The notes under the pieces were generated by a model. The model searched no databases, was not told the origin of the DNA, and saw only the letters and a program-made list of their open reading frames with translations. A DNA stretch of 64,000 nucleotides from contig NZ_CBDAQN010000001.1 of assembly GCF_965199065.1 (NCBI RefSeq), forward strand, positions 1,240,001 through 1,304,000. Reading direction: 5' to 3'. The DNA comes from Acidisoma sp965199065 (lineage in GTDB: Bacteria > Pseudomonadota > Alphaproteobacteria > Acetobacterales > Acetobacteraceae). Each line of letters starts with the position of its first letter. Positions within the stretch are counted from its first letter, which is position 1. Below are positions 35,680 to 44,102 of the stretch, piece after piece. The position numbers were made by a program, and so were the translations under genes.

Positions 35680-35702
35680 TAACGCGGGTGCATCATGCGT
35701 TA
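35680..35702. promoter_or_regulatory. Perfect dyad upstream of the SsuA-type gene
   Basis: TAACGC at 35680-35685 and GCGTTA at 35697-35702 form a perfect 6-bp dyad with an 11-bp spacer, 37 bp before the binding-protein start. An overlapping GCGGGT/ACCCGC pair lies within it. It could be an operator or a leader hairpin. Confidence 0.35.
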
Positions 35703-35805
35703 CCCGCTTCACAGCCGTGGTATTTGAACTATCTCGTCCTCGTCAATCGTGTATATTTATGTTCCACGTCTCGTTGTCACTGTTCTGTTGTATTGGAGTG
35801 AGCCT

Positions 35806-36660
35806 ATGGCCAGCGCCGCTGTGAGCGTCTCGTCAGCGCGATCCGCGTCCCGTCCAAGACCGGTCGTGGGCAATGGATTGCTCGGCAGCGCGCACCGCTT
35901 CCTGGTGCCCGTCCTCATACTGATTGTGTGGCAGGCGCTGGACTCGCTGGGCTGGATCAACAGCCGGCTCATGCCCTCGCCGGTCATGGTCGCCGAGGCT
36001 TTCTGGCAGCTCCTGGTCACCGGACAGCTGCTGACGAACCTCTGGGTGTCGCTCGTCCGGGTCATGGTGGGGCTTGGCATCGGCGTCGTGCTGGGCGTCG
36101 TCTTCGGGCTGTTCGCCGGGCTCTCCCGCTTCGGCGAGAACACGGTCGACTCTACGCTGCAGATGGTGAGAACCCTGCCCCACCTGGCGCTCATCCCTCT
36201 TTTCATCCTGTGGTTCGGCATCGGCGAGACACCCAAGATCGCGCTCATCGCGCTCGGCTCGGTGTTCCCGATCTACCTCAACCTTTTCGCCGGCATCCGC
36301 GCGGTCGACCGCAAGATCATCGAAGCCGCCTCGACGCTCGATCTCACCCGCTCCGAGATCATCTGGAACGTCATCCTGCCGGGCGCGTTGCCATCGTTCC
36401 TTGTCGGCCTGCGCTATGCCGTGGGGATCGCGTGGCTCACGCTGGTGGTGGCCGAGCAGGTCAACGCCAACAGCGGCATTGGCTACCTGGTCATGAATGC
36501 CCGCGACTTTCTCGAGACCGACGTGATCTTCGTGGGGCTTATCATCTACGCGATCCTCGGTCTCACCACGGACCAGATGGTCCGCGCCATCGAGCGGCGA
36601 GCGCTCGTCTGGCGGCCAAGCTTCGTCGGCCCGCAACAGGTAAATCGGGGGATCGTGTGA
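35806..36660 (+). CDS. ABC transporter permease, SsuC-type
   Basis: This 284-residue inner-membrane protein has about six helices and the EAA-loop IIEAASTLDLTRSEIIWNVILPGALP near residues 167-192. ALPSFLVGLRYAVGIAWLTLVVAEQV matches the SsuC/TauC group. GGAGTGAG lies 8 nt before ATG 35806, which decides the start; the frame upstream to 35749 is AT-rich promoter DNA. Its TGA overlaps the ATPase ATG. Confidence 0.92.
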   Translation: MASAAVSVSSARSASRPRPVVGNGLLGSAHRFLVPVLILIVWQALDSLGWINSRLMPSPVMVAEAFWQLLVTGQLLTNLWVSLVRVMVGLGIGVVLGVVFGLFAGLSRFGENTVDSTLQMVRTLPHLALIPLFILWFGIGETPKIALIALGSVFPIYLNLFAGIRAVDRKIIEAASTLDLTRSEIIWNVILPGALPSFLVGLRYAVGIAWLTLVVAEQVNANSGIGYLVMNARDFLETDVIFVGLIIYAILGLTTDQMVRAIERRALVWRPSFVGPQQVNRGIV

Positions 36661-37421
36661 TGACCGCTCTGCAGTCGACGGCTCCGGTGCTCGACGAGCC
36701 GCGCGTAACCCGCGGCGAGGTCGCCGTCAGCATCAGCGGCCTCACCCGCTCGTTCGGTGGTCCGAACATCCTCGACGACCTCGACCTCGAGCTCGAGGCG
36801 GGGAGCTTCACCGCCCTGCTCGGCCGGTCGGGCTCCGGCAAGTCGACCCTGCTGCGAACGCTGGCTGGGCTCGACCACGCGCCCTCCGGCACCGTCACCG
36901 TGCCGGATCGTCGAGCGGTCGTCTTTCAGGAGCCGCGGCTGCTGCCTTGGAAGAAGGTGTGGCGCAACGTCTCGCTCGGCCTGCGGACCGGCAACCCGCG
37001 CGCGAAGGCGAGCGCGGCGCTCGCCGAACTCGGGCTGGCCGACCGGCTCGACGCCTGGCCGCTCACGCTCTCCGGCGGCGAGGCGCAGCGTGTCGCCCTT
37101 GCCCGGGCATTGGTCCGTGACCCCAAGCTCATGCTGCTCGACGAGCCCTTCGCCGCGCTCGATGCTTTGACGCGGCTGCGGATGCAGGCGCTCGTGGGCA
37201 AGCTTTGGCAGATGCATGATCTCACCGTCCTGCTCGTGACCCACGACGTGGATGAGGCGCTGCTGCTGGCCGACCGCGCGGTGGTGCTGATCGACGGGCG
37301 AATCGGGGCCGATATCCCGATCCCGCTCGACCGCCCGCGTCACCATGGCAATCCGGAGTTCATCCGGCTGCGTCAACGTCTGCTATCCACCCTGGGCGTG
37401 GACGAAACCGGGCTTTCTTAA
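36660..37421 (+). CDS. ABC transporter ATP-binding protein, SsuB-type
   Basis: This 253-residue importer ATPase has Walker A GRSGSGKST at 55-63, Q-loop VFQEPRLLPWKKV, signature LSGGEAQRVALARAL and Walker B LMLLDEPFAALDALTR. The H-loop is LLVTHDVDEALLLADR. QEPRLLPW is typical of the sulfonate/nitrate/taurine class. TGATG overlap with the permease stop shows coupling. No ssuD monooxygenase gene is nearby, so the substrate stays open. Confidence 0.93.
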   Translation: MTALQSTAPVLDEPRVTRGEVAVSISGLTRSFGGPNILDDLDLELEAGSFTALLGRSGSGKSTLLRTLAGLDHAPSGTVTVPDRRAVVFQEPRLLPWKKVWRNVSLGLRTGNPRAKASAALAELGLADRLDAWPLTLSGGEAQRVALARALVRDPKLMLLDEPFAALDALTRLRMQALVGKLWQMHDLTVLLVTHDVDEALLLADRAVVLIDGRIGADIPIPLDRPRHHGNPEFIRLRQRLLSTLGVDETGLS

Positions 37422-37493
37422 GGCCAGCGACCACTCGGGCCGGATCGTCCAGGGAGGCTGCCGTCCCCCGGCCGTGGCGTTGCAGGCTGGCCT
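37421..37493 (+). other. Highly structured intergenic element
   Basis: AGGCCAGC (37421-37428) pairs perfectly with GCTGGCCT (37486-37493). Inside it, GGCCGG (37438-37443) pairs with CCGGCC (37468-37473), and GGGA (37452-37455) with TCCC (37464-37467). Three nested stems make one long interrupted hairpin directly after the ATPase stop. It could be a factor-dependent terminator, an mRNA 3' stabiliser or a small RNA. No T-run follows. Confidence 0.5.
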
Positions 37494-37518
37494 CTCGTTA
37501 CCGTCGTAACTATAAACT

Positions 37519-37543
37519 GCCATCGATCGGATCATGCGATGGC
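37519..37543. promoter_or_regulatory. Inverted repeat over the start of the small ORF before the FUSC gene
   Basis: GCCATCG (37519-37525) and CGATGGC (37537-37543) are perfect 7-bp arms with an 11-bp spacer. The right arm covers the ATG of the 70-codon ORF at 37539. A TATAAA at 37511-37516 lies just upstream and could be a -10 box. Confidence 0.4.
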
Positions 37544-37751
37544 GGACGCCCAAATCCCAGCAAGCGAGTTCTGCCGCCAGGCTTACCGCCTCTCAACCGC
37601 GTGGCGGTTGGAGATCGGCAAGCGCCCGCGCGCCTTCGCCGTGACCTTCGTCAAAGACGTGAACGCGGCGGAACCGGATTTCCGTTACAGCGGCCTTGGC
37701 CGGTTGCTGCGCTCCTTCGCCCGCCACCGTGCGGTTGAGGAGAACAGCTGA
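37539..37751 (+). CDS. Possible 70-residue protein before the FUSC gene
   Basis: I do not recognise this short frame. It is basic, starts MADAQIPASEFCRQAY and has no membrane segment. Its ending overlaps the GAGGAG ribosome site of the FUSC gene and its stop lies 1 bp before that ATG, which would fit a leader peptide. No strong ribosome site precedes its own ATG. Coding status is doubtful. Confidence 0.35.
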   Translation: MADAQIPASEFCRQAYRLSTAWRLEIGKRPRAFAVTFVKDVNAAEPDFRYSGLGRLLRSFARHRAVEENS

Positions 37752-37752
37752 A

Positions 37753-39882
37753 ATGAGTGCTGTCTCGGGTCCTGCGTCACCTGTTCGGCAAGCCTCGGCC
37801 TGGAGCGGTATCAAGGCCGCACTTATGCCTTCGCCGACCACTGCGTATGTCGCGCGGACGCTGCTGGCGATGGCGATCGCCCTCTACGCCGCGCTCTGGC
37901 TGCAGCTGTCGTCCCCGGCGTCGGCCGCCGTCACAGTCATGATCGTCGCCAACCCCTCCCGTGGCGGCATCGTCTCGAAGGGCCTGTGGCGTGTCTTCGG
38001 CACAATCACCGGCGCGGTCGCGGCTGTCGTCATCATGGCCTTGTTTCCGCAGCAGCCGATCCTGTTCATCCTCGCGTTCGGCTTCTGGCTCGGGCTCTGC
38101 ACCTTTGCCTCCAGCATGTTCCGCCACTTCCGGGCCTATGCCGCAGTCCTCTCCGGATACACGGTCGCCCTCATCGCCGCCGGCGCGATCAGCTCGCCCG
38201 ATCATGTCCTGGCCTTCGCACTTTCGCGGCTTGCCGTCGTGACGCTGGGCGTCGTCACCTCCACAGTCGTCACCATGATTTTCCAGCCGAGCGTCACCAC
38301 CGACGCCATGCGGGTCCGGGCCCGCGCCGCCTTGCGTGGCGTCGCCAGCCTCCTGCTGAGCCGCGCGGCCGGCAATCCCATGGACGACGCAGCCTTCACC
38401 GCCGAGCGAACCCGGCTCGCGGGGGAGATCGAACGACTGGACGAGGTCGTCGAGTTTTCCGGCGTCGAGGCAACCGACGTGAACCGCCACGCGCCCAGTA
38501 TCCGGCGCGGCCTCGCTGCTATGTACGCGGCCCTGCTCTCCGTCTCGGCTGCCGGGGCTTCGCTCTCGCGGCTGACCGAGCCGAGGGCCGGCCCGTTGCC
38601 CGAGGACCGGTCTGATGCGGAGGCGACCGAAGCCAGACGCGCGGTTGCCGGCCACGTGGTGGATGTCCTGCAGGCGGTCCAGCGATACGATCCGCAGGAC
38701 GACCGGGCGCCGATGGCGATGGCGGAGCACCTGGCATCGATCGCCCGCGAGGTCACGGCACTCCAGGGCAATGCTCGCACGGTGGAGGAAGAGGCCACGC
38801 TGGCGCGCGTCCATCAGGAGTTGCAGCAGCTCTATGAAACCGTTGCACCCTTCGCCGCCTGGCGGGCGAACCAGGCGCCGTTCCACGGCTTGCGGCGCCT
38901 CCGCGCCTTCAAGGACTACGCGACGGCCGTGCGGAACGGCACACGCGGCATGATCGCCGTCGTGCTTGGGGGGCTTTTCTCCTACATCACCGCTTGGCCG
39001 TCCGGTCCGACGCTTCTCATCGTGCTCGCATCGGCTTGCGCTCTGCTGTCCGGCGCGCCGAGCGCCGCGGCGGCCAGCACGAACTTTGCGAAGGGCATCA
39101 CCCTCTCGACGGTGATCGCGTTTGTCTGGGAGTTCGGCGTCCTGCCCGAGATTTCCGGCTACCCGCTGCTGTTCCTGACGATTGCACCCATCCTGGCCGT
39201 CGGCATCTACGCCAGCACCATCCCGAAATACTCTCTGCAGGCACTCGGCTTCGTCGTCTTTTTCATCACCCAGCTCGGCATCGCCAACGAGATGAGCTTC
39301 AACGTCGTGGCTTATCTCAATAACGGCATCGCGTTCTCGCTCGGAGCCTGGGTCACGGTCCTGGTGTTTCAGGTCATCCTGCCGCCGAACCCCATGCGGG
39401 ACGCGAAAATCCTGACACGGCGCATCCGCAGATCCGTCGAACGCCTCATTCGAAGCGGTGGAGTCCACCGCGACCGTCTAGGCTGGCTCGTGACCCAGAA
39501 CCAGGCCATGCAGCGCCTCTTCATGCGGCTGCAGGGGAACCCCGCGCTCCGGTCCCAGACGATCGGCGACTGCGGCGCGTTGCTCATGATCACGCAAGAG
39601 GCGCTGCGGCTGCACTCGTTACTCAGCGGCCTCAACCTCCCGAAGGCTGAAGCCGCCGAGGCGCAGGCGGCGCTGCACCGGCTCTGCCGCCTCCGCGAGC
39701 CGCGCCGGGCGGCAAACGCCGCGGACCGGGCGAGTGGAAGCCTGCTCGCCTTGGCCGGACGGTTCGAAGAGCCGCGCCCCGGGGTGCTCAGGGCCGCGGC
39801 AAGCTTCCGCACGATTTCGGCGCTGATGCCGCAGGCGGAACGCTTTCTGGCGCTGGAAGCGCCGCTCCGGGGAGGCGCTTGA
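37753..39882 (+). CDS. FUSC family (aromatic acid exporter-like) membrane protein
   Basis: This 709-residue protein has two blocks of about five to six membrane helices (about residues 30-185 and 395-545) separated by soluble helical regions, and a cytoplasmic tail. That is the AaeB/fusaric acid resistance layout. The first block has MIVANPSRGGIVSKGLWRVFGTI and the second ASTNFAKGITLSTVIAF. GAGGAG lies 9 nt before ATG 37753. It heads an operon with DUF1656, an HlyD adaptor, an OM factor and an MFS pump, which points to efflux of aromatic acids or drugs. Confidence 0.92.
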   Translation: MSAVSGPASPVRQASAWSGIKAALMPSPTTAYVARTLLAMAIALYAALWLQLSSPASAAVTVMIVANPSRGGIVSKGLWRVFGTITGAVAAVVIMALFPQQPILFILAFGFWLGLCTFASSMFRHFRAYAAVLSGYTVALIAAGAISSPDHVLAFALSRLAVVTLGVVTSTVVTMIFQPSVTTDAMRVRARAALRGVASLLLSRAAGNPMDDAAFTAERTRLAGEIERLDEVVEFSGVEATDVNRHAPSIRRGLAAMYAALLSVSAAGASLSRLTEPRAGPLPEDRSDAEATEARRAVAGHVVDVLQAVQRYDPQDDRAPMAMAEHLASIAREVTALQGNARTVEEEATLARVHQELQQLYETVAPFAAWRANQAPFHGLRRLRAFKDYATAVRNGTRGMIAVVLGGLFSYITAWPSGPTLLIVLASACALLSGAPSAAAASTNFAKGITLSTVIAFVWEFGVLPEISGYPLLFLTIAPILAVGIYASTIPKYSLQALGFVVFFITQLGIANEMSFNVVAYLNNGIAFSLGAWVTVLVFQVILPPNPMRDAKILTRRIRRSVERLIRSGGVHRDRLGWLVTQNQAMQRLFMRLQGNPALRSQTIGDCGALLMITQEALRLHSLLSGLNLPKAEAAEAQAALHRLCRLREPRRAANAADRASGSLLALAGRFEEPRPGVLRAAASFRTISALMPQAERFLALEAPLRGGA

Positions 39883-40080
39883 GTGTTTACGGAAGCGCAA
39901 CTTGCCGGGATTCTGTTCGCCCCCATCGTCCTCTATTGCGTGCTCGCCGCGATCGTCTTCGTGCCGATCCGGTTTGTGCTCGGGCGCCTGCGCATCTTCT
40001 CCGCCGTCTGGCACCCGGCCCTGTTCGAACTCTCGCTCTACCTGATCATCACCGGCGCCATCGTCTATCTGGCCGCCTGA
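39883..40080 (+). CDS. DUF1656 (AaeX-like) small membrane protein
   Basis: This 65-residue protein has two membrane helices (about residues 6-28 and 44-64) and the WHPALFELSLYLI motif of DUF1656. It regularly sits between FUSC and HlyD genes; function is unknown, possibly pump assembly. The GTG start at 39883 directly follows the FUSC stop, and GGAGG lies about 9 nt upstream inside the FUSC gene. Confidence 0.92.
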   Translation: MFTEAQLAGILFAPIVLYCVLAAIVFVPIRFVLGRLRIFSAVWHPALFELSLYLIITGAIVYLAA

Positions 40081-40090
40081 CCGGAAACCG

Positions 40091-41011
40091 ATGACCGTCA
40101 TTCTCCGCCTGATACGCTTTCTCATCACACTCGCCATCGTCGCGGTTGCGGTCTTCGTCGTCATCCAGCTCTGGGATGTCTATGTGCTGGCTCCCTGGAC
40201 CAGGGACGGACGGGTCTTCGCGCAGACTGTCGTCGTCGCGCCCGAGGTATCGGGCACGGTCGTCTCCGTGCCGCTGAGCGACAACGAAACGGTCAAAAAA
40301 GGCGCTGTGCTGTTCCGGATCGATCCGCAGCGCTTCCAGATCGCGCTGGCCCAGGCCCAGGCCCAACTCGATGCCGCCAAGCTACAGCTCCAGGAACGGC
40401 AGGAAGACGTGGCCCGACGGCGCGGCCTCTCCGGCCTCATCTCGAAAGAGGATGTCGCCAACACCAGCATTGCCTCGGCTGTTGCGAACGCAAACTTGAC
40501 CGGAGCGCAAGCGGCCGTCGACCTCGCCAACTACAATCTGGCGCGCACGACGCTCTATGCTCCGGTCACCGGCATCGTGACCCATCTGCGCCTGCAGACC
40601 GGCGACTACGCAACCGCCGGGCACCCATACGTCACACTGATCGACACCAACTCCTTCCAGGTGATCGCCTACTTCGAGGAGACCAAACTCGCCCATGTCC
40701 ATGAGGGCGATCCCGCCAGCATGCGGCTGATGGGCTTCCCGCAGCGCCTGAAGGGCCATGTCGGCAGCATAGGACGCGGCATCAACGATCAGAACGATCA
40801 GGTCAATGAGCGCGGCCTGCCCGAAGTCGATCCGGTGTTCGACTGGGTCCGGCTGGCGCAACGCATTCCCGTCGACGTCGTCATCGACGAGGTGCCGCCG
40901 GGCGTGCTGCTTGCATCGGGGATGACCTGTTCGGTGAACGTGGGGCGCGAGGTGCCGGTCCAGAAAGGACTGGCGGGCGCCGTGCAGCGCTGGCTAGAGA
41001 ACAATCTTTAA
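40091..41011 (+). CDS. HlyD/AaeA-type periplasmic adaptor protein
   Basis: This 306-residue adaptor has one N-terminal membrane anchor (about residues 5-28), a lipoyl half-motif (VVAPEVSGTVVSVPLSDNETV), a short alpha-hairpin (about 75-150), then the second lipoyl half (LYAPVTGIVTHLRLQTGDY) and a beta-barrel. It bridges inner-membrane pump and OM channel. The DYVLAPWTRDGR-like region after the anchor is characteristic of AaeA and EmrA relatives. Confidence 0.93.
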   Translation: MTVILRLIRFLITLAIVAVAVFVVIQLWDVYVLAPWTRDGRVFAQTVVVAPEVSGTVVSVPLSDNETVKKGAVLFRIDPQRFQIALAQAQAQLDAAKLQLQERQEDVARRRGLSGLISKEDVANTSIASAVANANLTGAQAAVDLANYNLARTTLYAPVTGIVTHLRLQTGDYATAGHPYVTLIDTNSFQVIAYFEETKLAHVHEGDPASMRLMGFPQRLKGHVGSIGRGINDQNDQVNERGLPEVDPVFDWVRLAQRIPVDVVIDEVPPGVLLASGMTCSVNVGREVPVQKGLAGAVQRWLENNL

Positions 41012-41012
41012 G

Positions 41013-42521
41013 ATGGCCGGATGCTCGAGGAAGCCGTTCTTTTTACCAAAGAAGAGCCGGAAGATCTTTGTCAGCTTGCTCGGCGTCGCCGCGTTGGCGG
41101 GCTGCACCGTCGGCCCCAACTTCAGAAGCCCGAAGCTCGACCTGCCCGCCCAATTTACTGAACGTCCGGCGACACCAGCGGACATCGCTCTCAGCAACGC
41201 GGAACTGACCCGGTGGTGGACATCGTTCAATGATCCCACCCTCGACCGGCTGATCGACCAGGCCATCGCCGGCAGTCTCAACCTTCAGGCTGCTCGCCAG
41301 CGCCTGCTCCAGGCGCGTGAGGAGCGCATCGAAACGGCGGCGGGCGACTATCCCTCGGTGGATTTCGGCGGCGAGGTCGCCCGTTCCCGGGCCAGCACGA
41401 CGGTGCAATATCCGCCCGGCTTCGGCAACTACCACTTCTACGAGCTGGGCTTCGACGCCAGCTGGGAACTGGACGTCTTCGGCGAGAACCGCCGCGAAAC
41501 GGAGGAGGCCACCGCGCGCGTCGGCGCCTCCATCGCTGACCGGCGGGCCGTCCTCATCAGCCTGCTGTCGGAAGTCGCCGCCGATTACGCGGCGCTGCGC
41601 GCGGCCCAGGCGCGGCTCGCCATCGCCGAGGACAACGTGCGTACTGCGCAGCAGGTGGTGTCGCTCGCGGCACAGGAGGAAAGTCAGGGCGTCGGCACCA
41701 CGCTGGAAACCATCCAGGCGCGGGCCCAGCTCGAACAGACGCAATCGACGCTGCCCGCGCTGCGGGCGCAGATTGCCGTGATGGCCCACGCCATCGCCGT
41801 GCTGCTGGGACGCTATCCGGGCGAGCTGGAGGCAATGCTCGACCGGCCGCAGCGGCTGATGCTGCCGCCGTCGACGATCCCGGACACGATCCCGTCCGAG
41901 GTGATCGCGAACCGGCCCGACGTGCACGAGGCGCTGCTCCAATATGCCGGCGCAAATGCCGAGATCGGCGTGCAGACGGCGGAGGAACTGCCGCATTTCT
42001 CGATCCCGCTCTCCATCACGCCGACGACAAGCCCGATCGGCGAACTGTTCGAGGGAGCGAGCCTGACCTACTCGCTGGCGCTGTCGGCAACGCAGCATAT
42101 CTATCAAGGCGGCCGGTTGAACGCCCGGCTTCGCGCCGCACGAGACGCGGCGGAAGTGGCCCGGCTCAACTACAAGGAACAGGTGTTGGCAGCTTTGCAG
42201 CAGGTGGAGGACGCGCTCGTGCGCGTTCAGACGGAGCGCGAAACCAATCGCTCTCTGGTCTTGTCGGTGCGGGATGCGCGCACCGCGCTCAGTCAGTCGT
42301 CGCGGCTCTATAACGCGGGGCTCACCGACTTTCTCACCGTCCTGACCGATGAGCGGACCGTCTTCTCATCGCGCGACGCCCTGGCCGAGAGCGACCTTGC
42401 GCTCGTCGACGACTTCATCAGCCTTTACAAGGCACTGGGCGGCGGCTGGCAGACAATCGAGCTGGACCCGCCGTCTCCGGGAAACGCGCACGCAGGAACC
42501 CGCGCCGCGAGGAGCAGCTAG
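41013..42521 (+). CDS. Outer-membrane efflux lipoprotein, NodT family
   Basis: This 502-residue TolC-like protein has lipobox LAGC with Cys31 as the lipidation site, and two OEP repeats (about 70-255 and 270-470). The segment ending LYNAGLTDFLTVLTDERTVF is the family hallmark. It forms a trimeric exit duct. It starts 2 bp after the adaptor stop and ends directly at the MFS start. One OM factor serves both candidate pumps of the operon. Confidence 0.93.
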   Translation: MAGCSRKPFFLPKKSRKIFVSLLGVAALAGCTVGPNFRSPKLDLPAQFTERPATPADIALSNAELTRWWTSFNDPTLDRLIDQAIAGSLNLQAARQRLLQAREERIETAAGDYPSVDFGGEVARSRASTTVQYPPGFGNYHFYELGFDASWELDVFGENRRETEEATARVGASIADRRAVLISLLSEVAADYAALRAAQARLAIAEDNVRTAQQVVSLAAQEESQGVGTTLETIQARAQLEQTQSTLPALRAQIAVMAHAIAVLLGRYPGELEAMLDRPQRLMLPPSTIPDTIPSEVIANRPDVHEALLQYAGANAEIGVQTAEELPHFSIPLSITPTTSPIGELFEGASLTYSLALSATQHIYQGGRLNARLRAARDAAEVARLNYKEQVLAALQQVEDALVRVQTERETNRSLVLSVRDARTALSQSSRLYNAGLTDFLTVLTDERTVFSSRDALAESDLALVDDFISLYKALGGGWQTIELDPPSPGNAHAGTRAARSS

Positions 42522-43919
42522 GTGGCGGCTTTCTCGATGGCGATCCCCCAGGACGGCCTGGCGCAGCCGCAGCGGGCCTGGGCGGTCGCCGCCGTGGCGC
42601 TCGGCCTCATCATGGCGGTGCTGGACGGCGCAATCGCCAACGTGGCGCTGCCGACCATCGCGGCGGACGTGCATGTCAGCCCGCACGACAGCGTCTCGAT
42701 CATCAATGCCTACCAGATCGCCGTCATCGTGTTGCTGCTGCCGCTCGCGTCTCTCGGCGAAATCTACGGCTACAAACGGATCTTTCAGATCGGCGTGGTT
42801 GTCTTCACCTGCGCCTCGCTCGCCTGCGCGCTGTCCACGACGCTGGAGCAGCTGACGCTTGCCCGGGTCATCCAAGGATGCGGCGCCGCTGGGGAGATGA
42901 GCGTGACCGGCGCGCTCATCCGCTTTGCCTACCCAAGATCGCGGCTCGGTCAGGGGCTGGCGCTCAACGCGCTGGTGGTGGCGGGCTCCACGGCTGCCGC
43001 CCCCTCGATCGCCTCGGCCATTCTGGCCGTCGCCCATTGGGAGTGGCTTTTCGCGATCAACGTGCCGATCGGGCTGGTGTGTTTCGCCGTCGCCTGGCGC
43101 GCTCTGCCGCTCAGCCCGCTGTCGTCGATGCGGTTCGATTTCATCAGCGCCCTGCTCAGTGCCGCGACCTTCGGCGTCGGCATGGTCGGCATCATGGGGC
43201 TCACCCACGGGCGCGACCTGCCTCTGGCGGTCGGAGAGGTCGCGGTGGGCGTGGGCGCCGGCATTTTCCTTGTGCGGCGCCAGCTGTCGCGGAAGGAGCC
43301 GCTGCTGCCGATTGACCTGCTGCGCATCCCGCTGTTCCGCCTGTCGATCATGACCTCGATCTTCTCCTTCTGCGCGCAGATGTTGGCTTTCACCGCTATC
43401 CCATTCTTTGTGCAGGATAGTCTGGGCCGGAGTGAAGTCACGACCGGACTGCTCATGACGCCTTGGCCGCTCTTCGTGATGATGACCGCCCCCATCGCCG
43501 GTCGCCTGTCGGACCGGTTTCCGGCAGGTTTGCTGGGTGGCGTCGGCCTCGGCGTCTATGCGATCGGCCTGGGGCTGACGGCGCTGCTGCCGGCGCATCC
43601 GACCAACCTCGACATCGTCTGGCGTCTGGCCATCTGCGGCGCGGGCTTCGGACTGTTCCAATCGCCCAACAACCGGGCCATCATGGGCGCGGCGCCGCGC
43701 AACCGGAGCGGTGGCGCGAATGGCATGCTGGGCCTTGCGCGGCTGACCGGCCAGACTTTCGGCGCGACGATCGCGGCGCTCATCTTCAAGCTCTATCCGC
43801 ATCATGGTCAGATGCCGGTCGCGATGGGAGTAGCCTGCGCGCTGGCCGTCATCGGCATGGTGCTGAGCCTGCTGCGGCTGCGCGTGGGCGCCCCGGCCAC
43901 CAGTGCCGCGAGAAGCTGA
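42522..43919 (+). CDS. MFS transporter, DHA2-like drug exporter
   Basis: This 465-residue protein has 12-14 predicted helices. It has the antiporter-type IMAVLDGAIANVALPTIAADVH opening, GCGAAGEMSVTGALIRFAYP, and a C-terminal SPNNRAIMGAAPRNRSGGANGMLGLARLTGQ block typical of EmrB/QacA-type DHA2 proteins. GTG 42522 directly follows the OM factor stop, with GAGGAG about 8 nt upstream. It could replace or complement the FUSC pump on the same adaptor and OM channel. Confidence 0.9.
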   Translation: MAAFSMAIPQDGLAQPQRAWAVAAVALGLIMAVLDGAIANVALPTIAADVHVSPHDSVSIINAYQIAVIVLLLPLASLGEIYGYKRIFQIGVVVFTCASLACALSTTLEQLTLARVIQGCGAAGEMSVTGALIRFAYPRSRLGQGLALNALVVAGSTAAAPSIASAILAVAHWEWLFAINVPIGLVCFAVAWRALPLSPLSSMRFDFISALLSAATFGVGMVGIMGLTHGRDLPLAVGEVAVGVGAGIFLVRRQLSRKEPLLPIDLLRIPLFRLSIMTSIFSFCAQMLAFTAIPFFVQDSLGRSEVTTGLLMTPWPLFVMMTAPIAGRLSDRFPAGLLGGVGLGVYAIGLGLTALLPAHPTNLDIVWRLAICGAGFGLFQSPNNRAIMGAAPRNRSGGANGMLGLARLTGQTFGATIAALIFKLYPHHGQMPVAMGVACALAVIGMVLSLLRLRVGAPATSAARS

Positions 43920-44052
43920 GGCGGGCGGGCGGCGCGGGGCTGGAACGATTTTCAGCCGCGCAAGGCGGATTAGAAGGCCGAGCTTCACGAAGCCGCAACT
44001 GCTTGGCTTCCTCGCCTTAAGCAGCGCCAGGCCATCGTCCGGGTCCAGCCTT

Positions 44053-44073
44053 GGCTCAGGATCCACCTGAGCC
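44053..44073. promoter_or_regulatory. Perfect 8-bp hairpin upstream of the subtilase-Hint gene
   Basis: GGCTCAGG (44053-44060) and CCTGAGCC (44066-44073) pair perfectly across a 5-nt loop, 29 bp before the ATG. It may be a leader hairpin or operator. Confidence 0.35.
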
Positions 44074-44102
44074 GTACCCTGTGCTGCTGGACGGAGTGAC
44101 GC

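Noticed and set aside
37777..39468. Open frame of 563 codons on the minus strand
   Set aside because: Antisense to the FUSC gene; no membrane or domain pattern.
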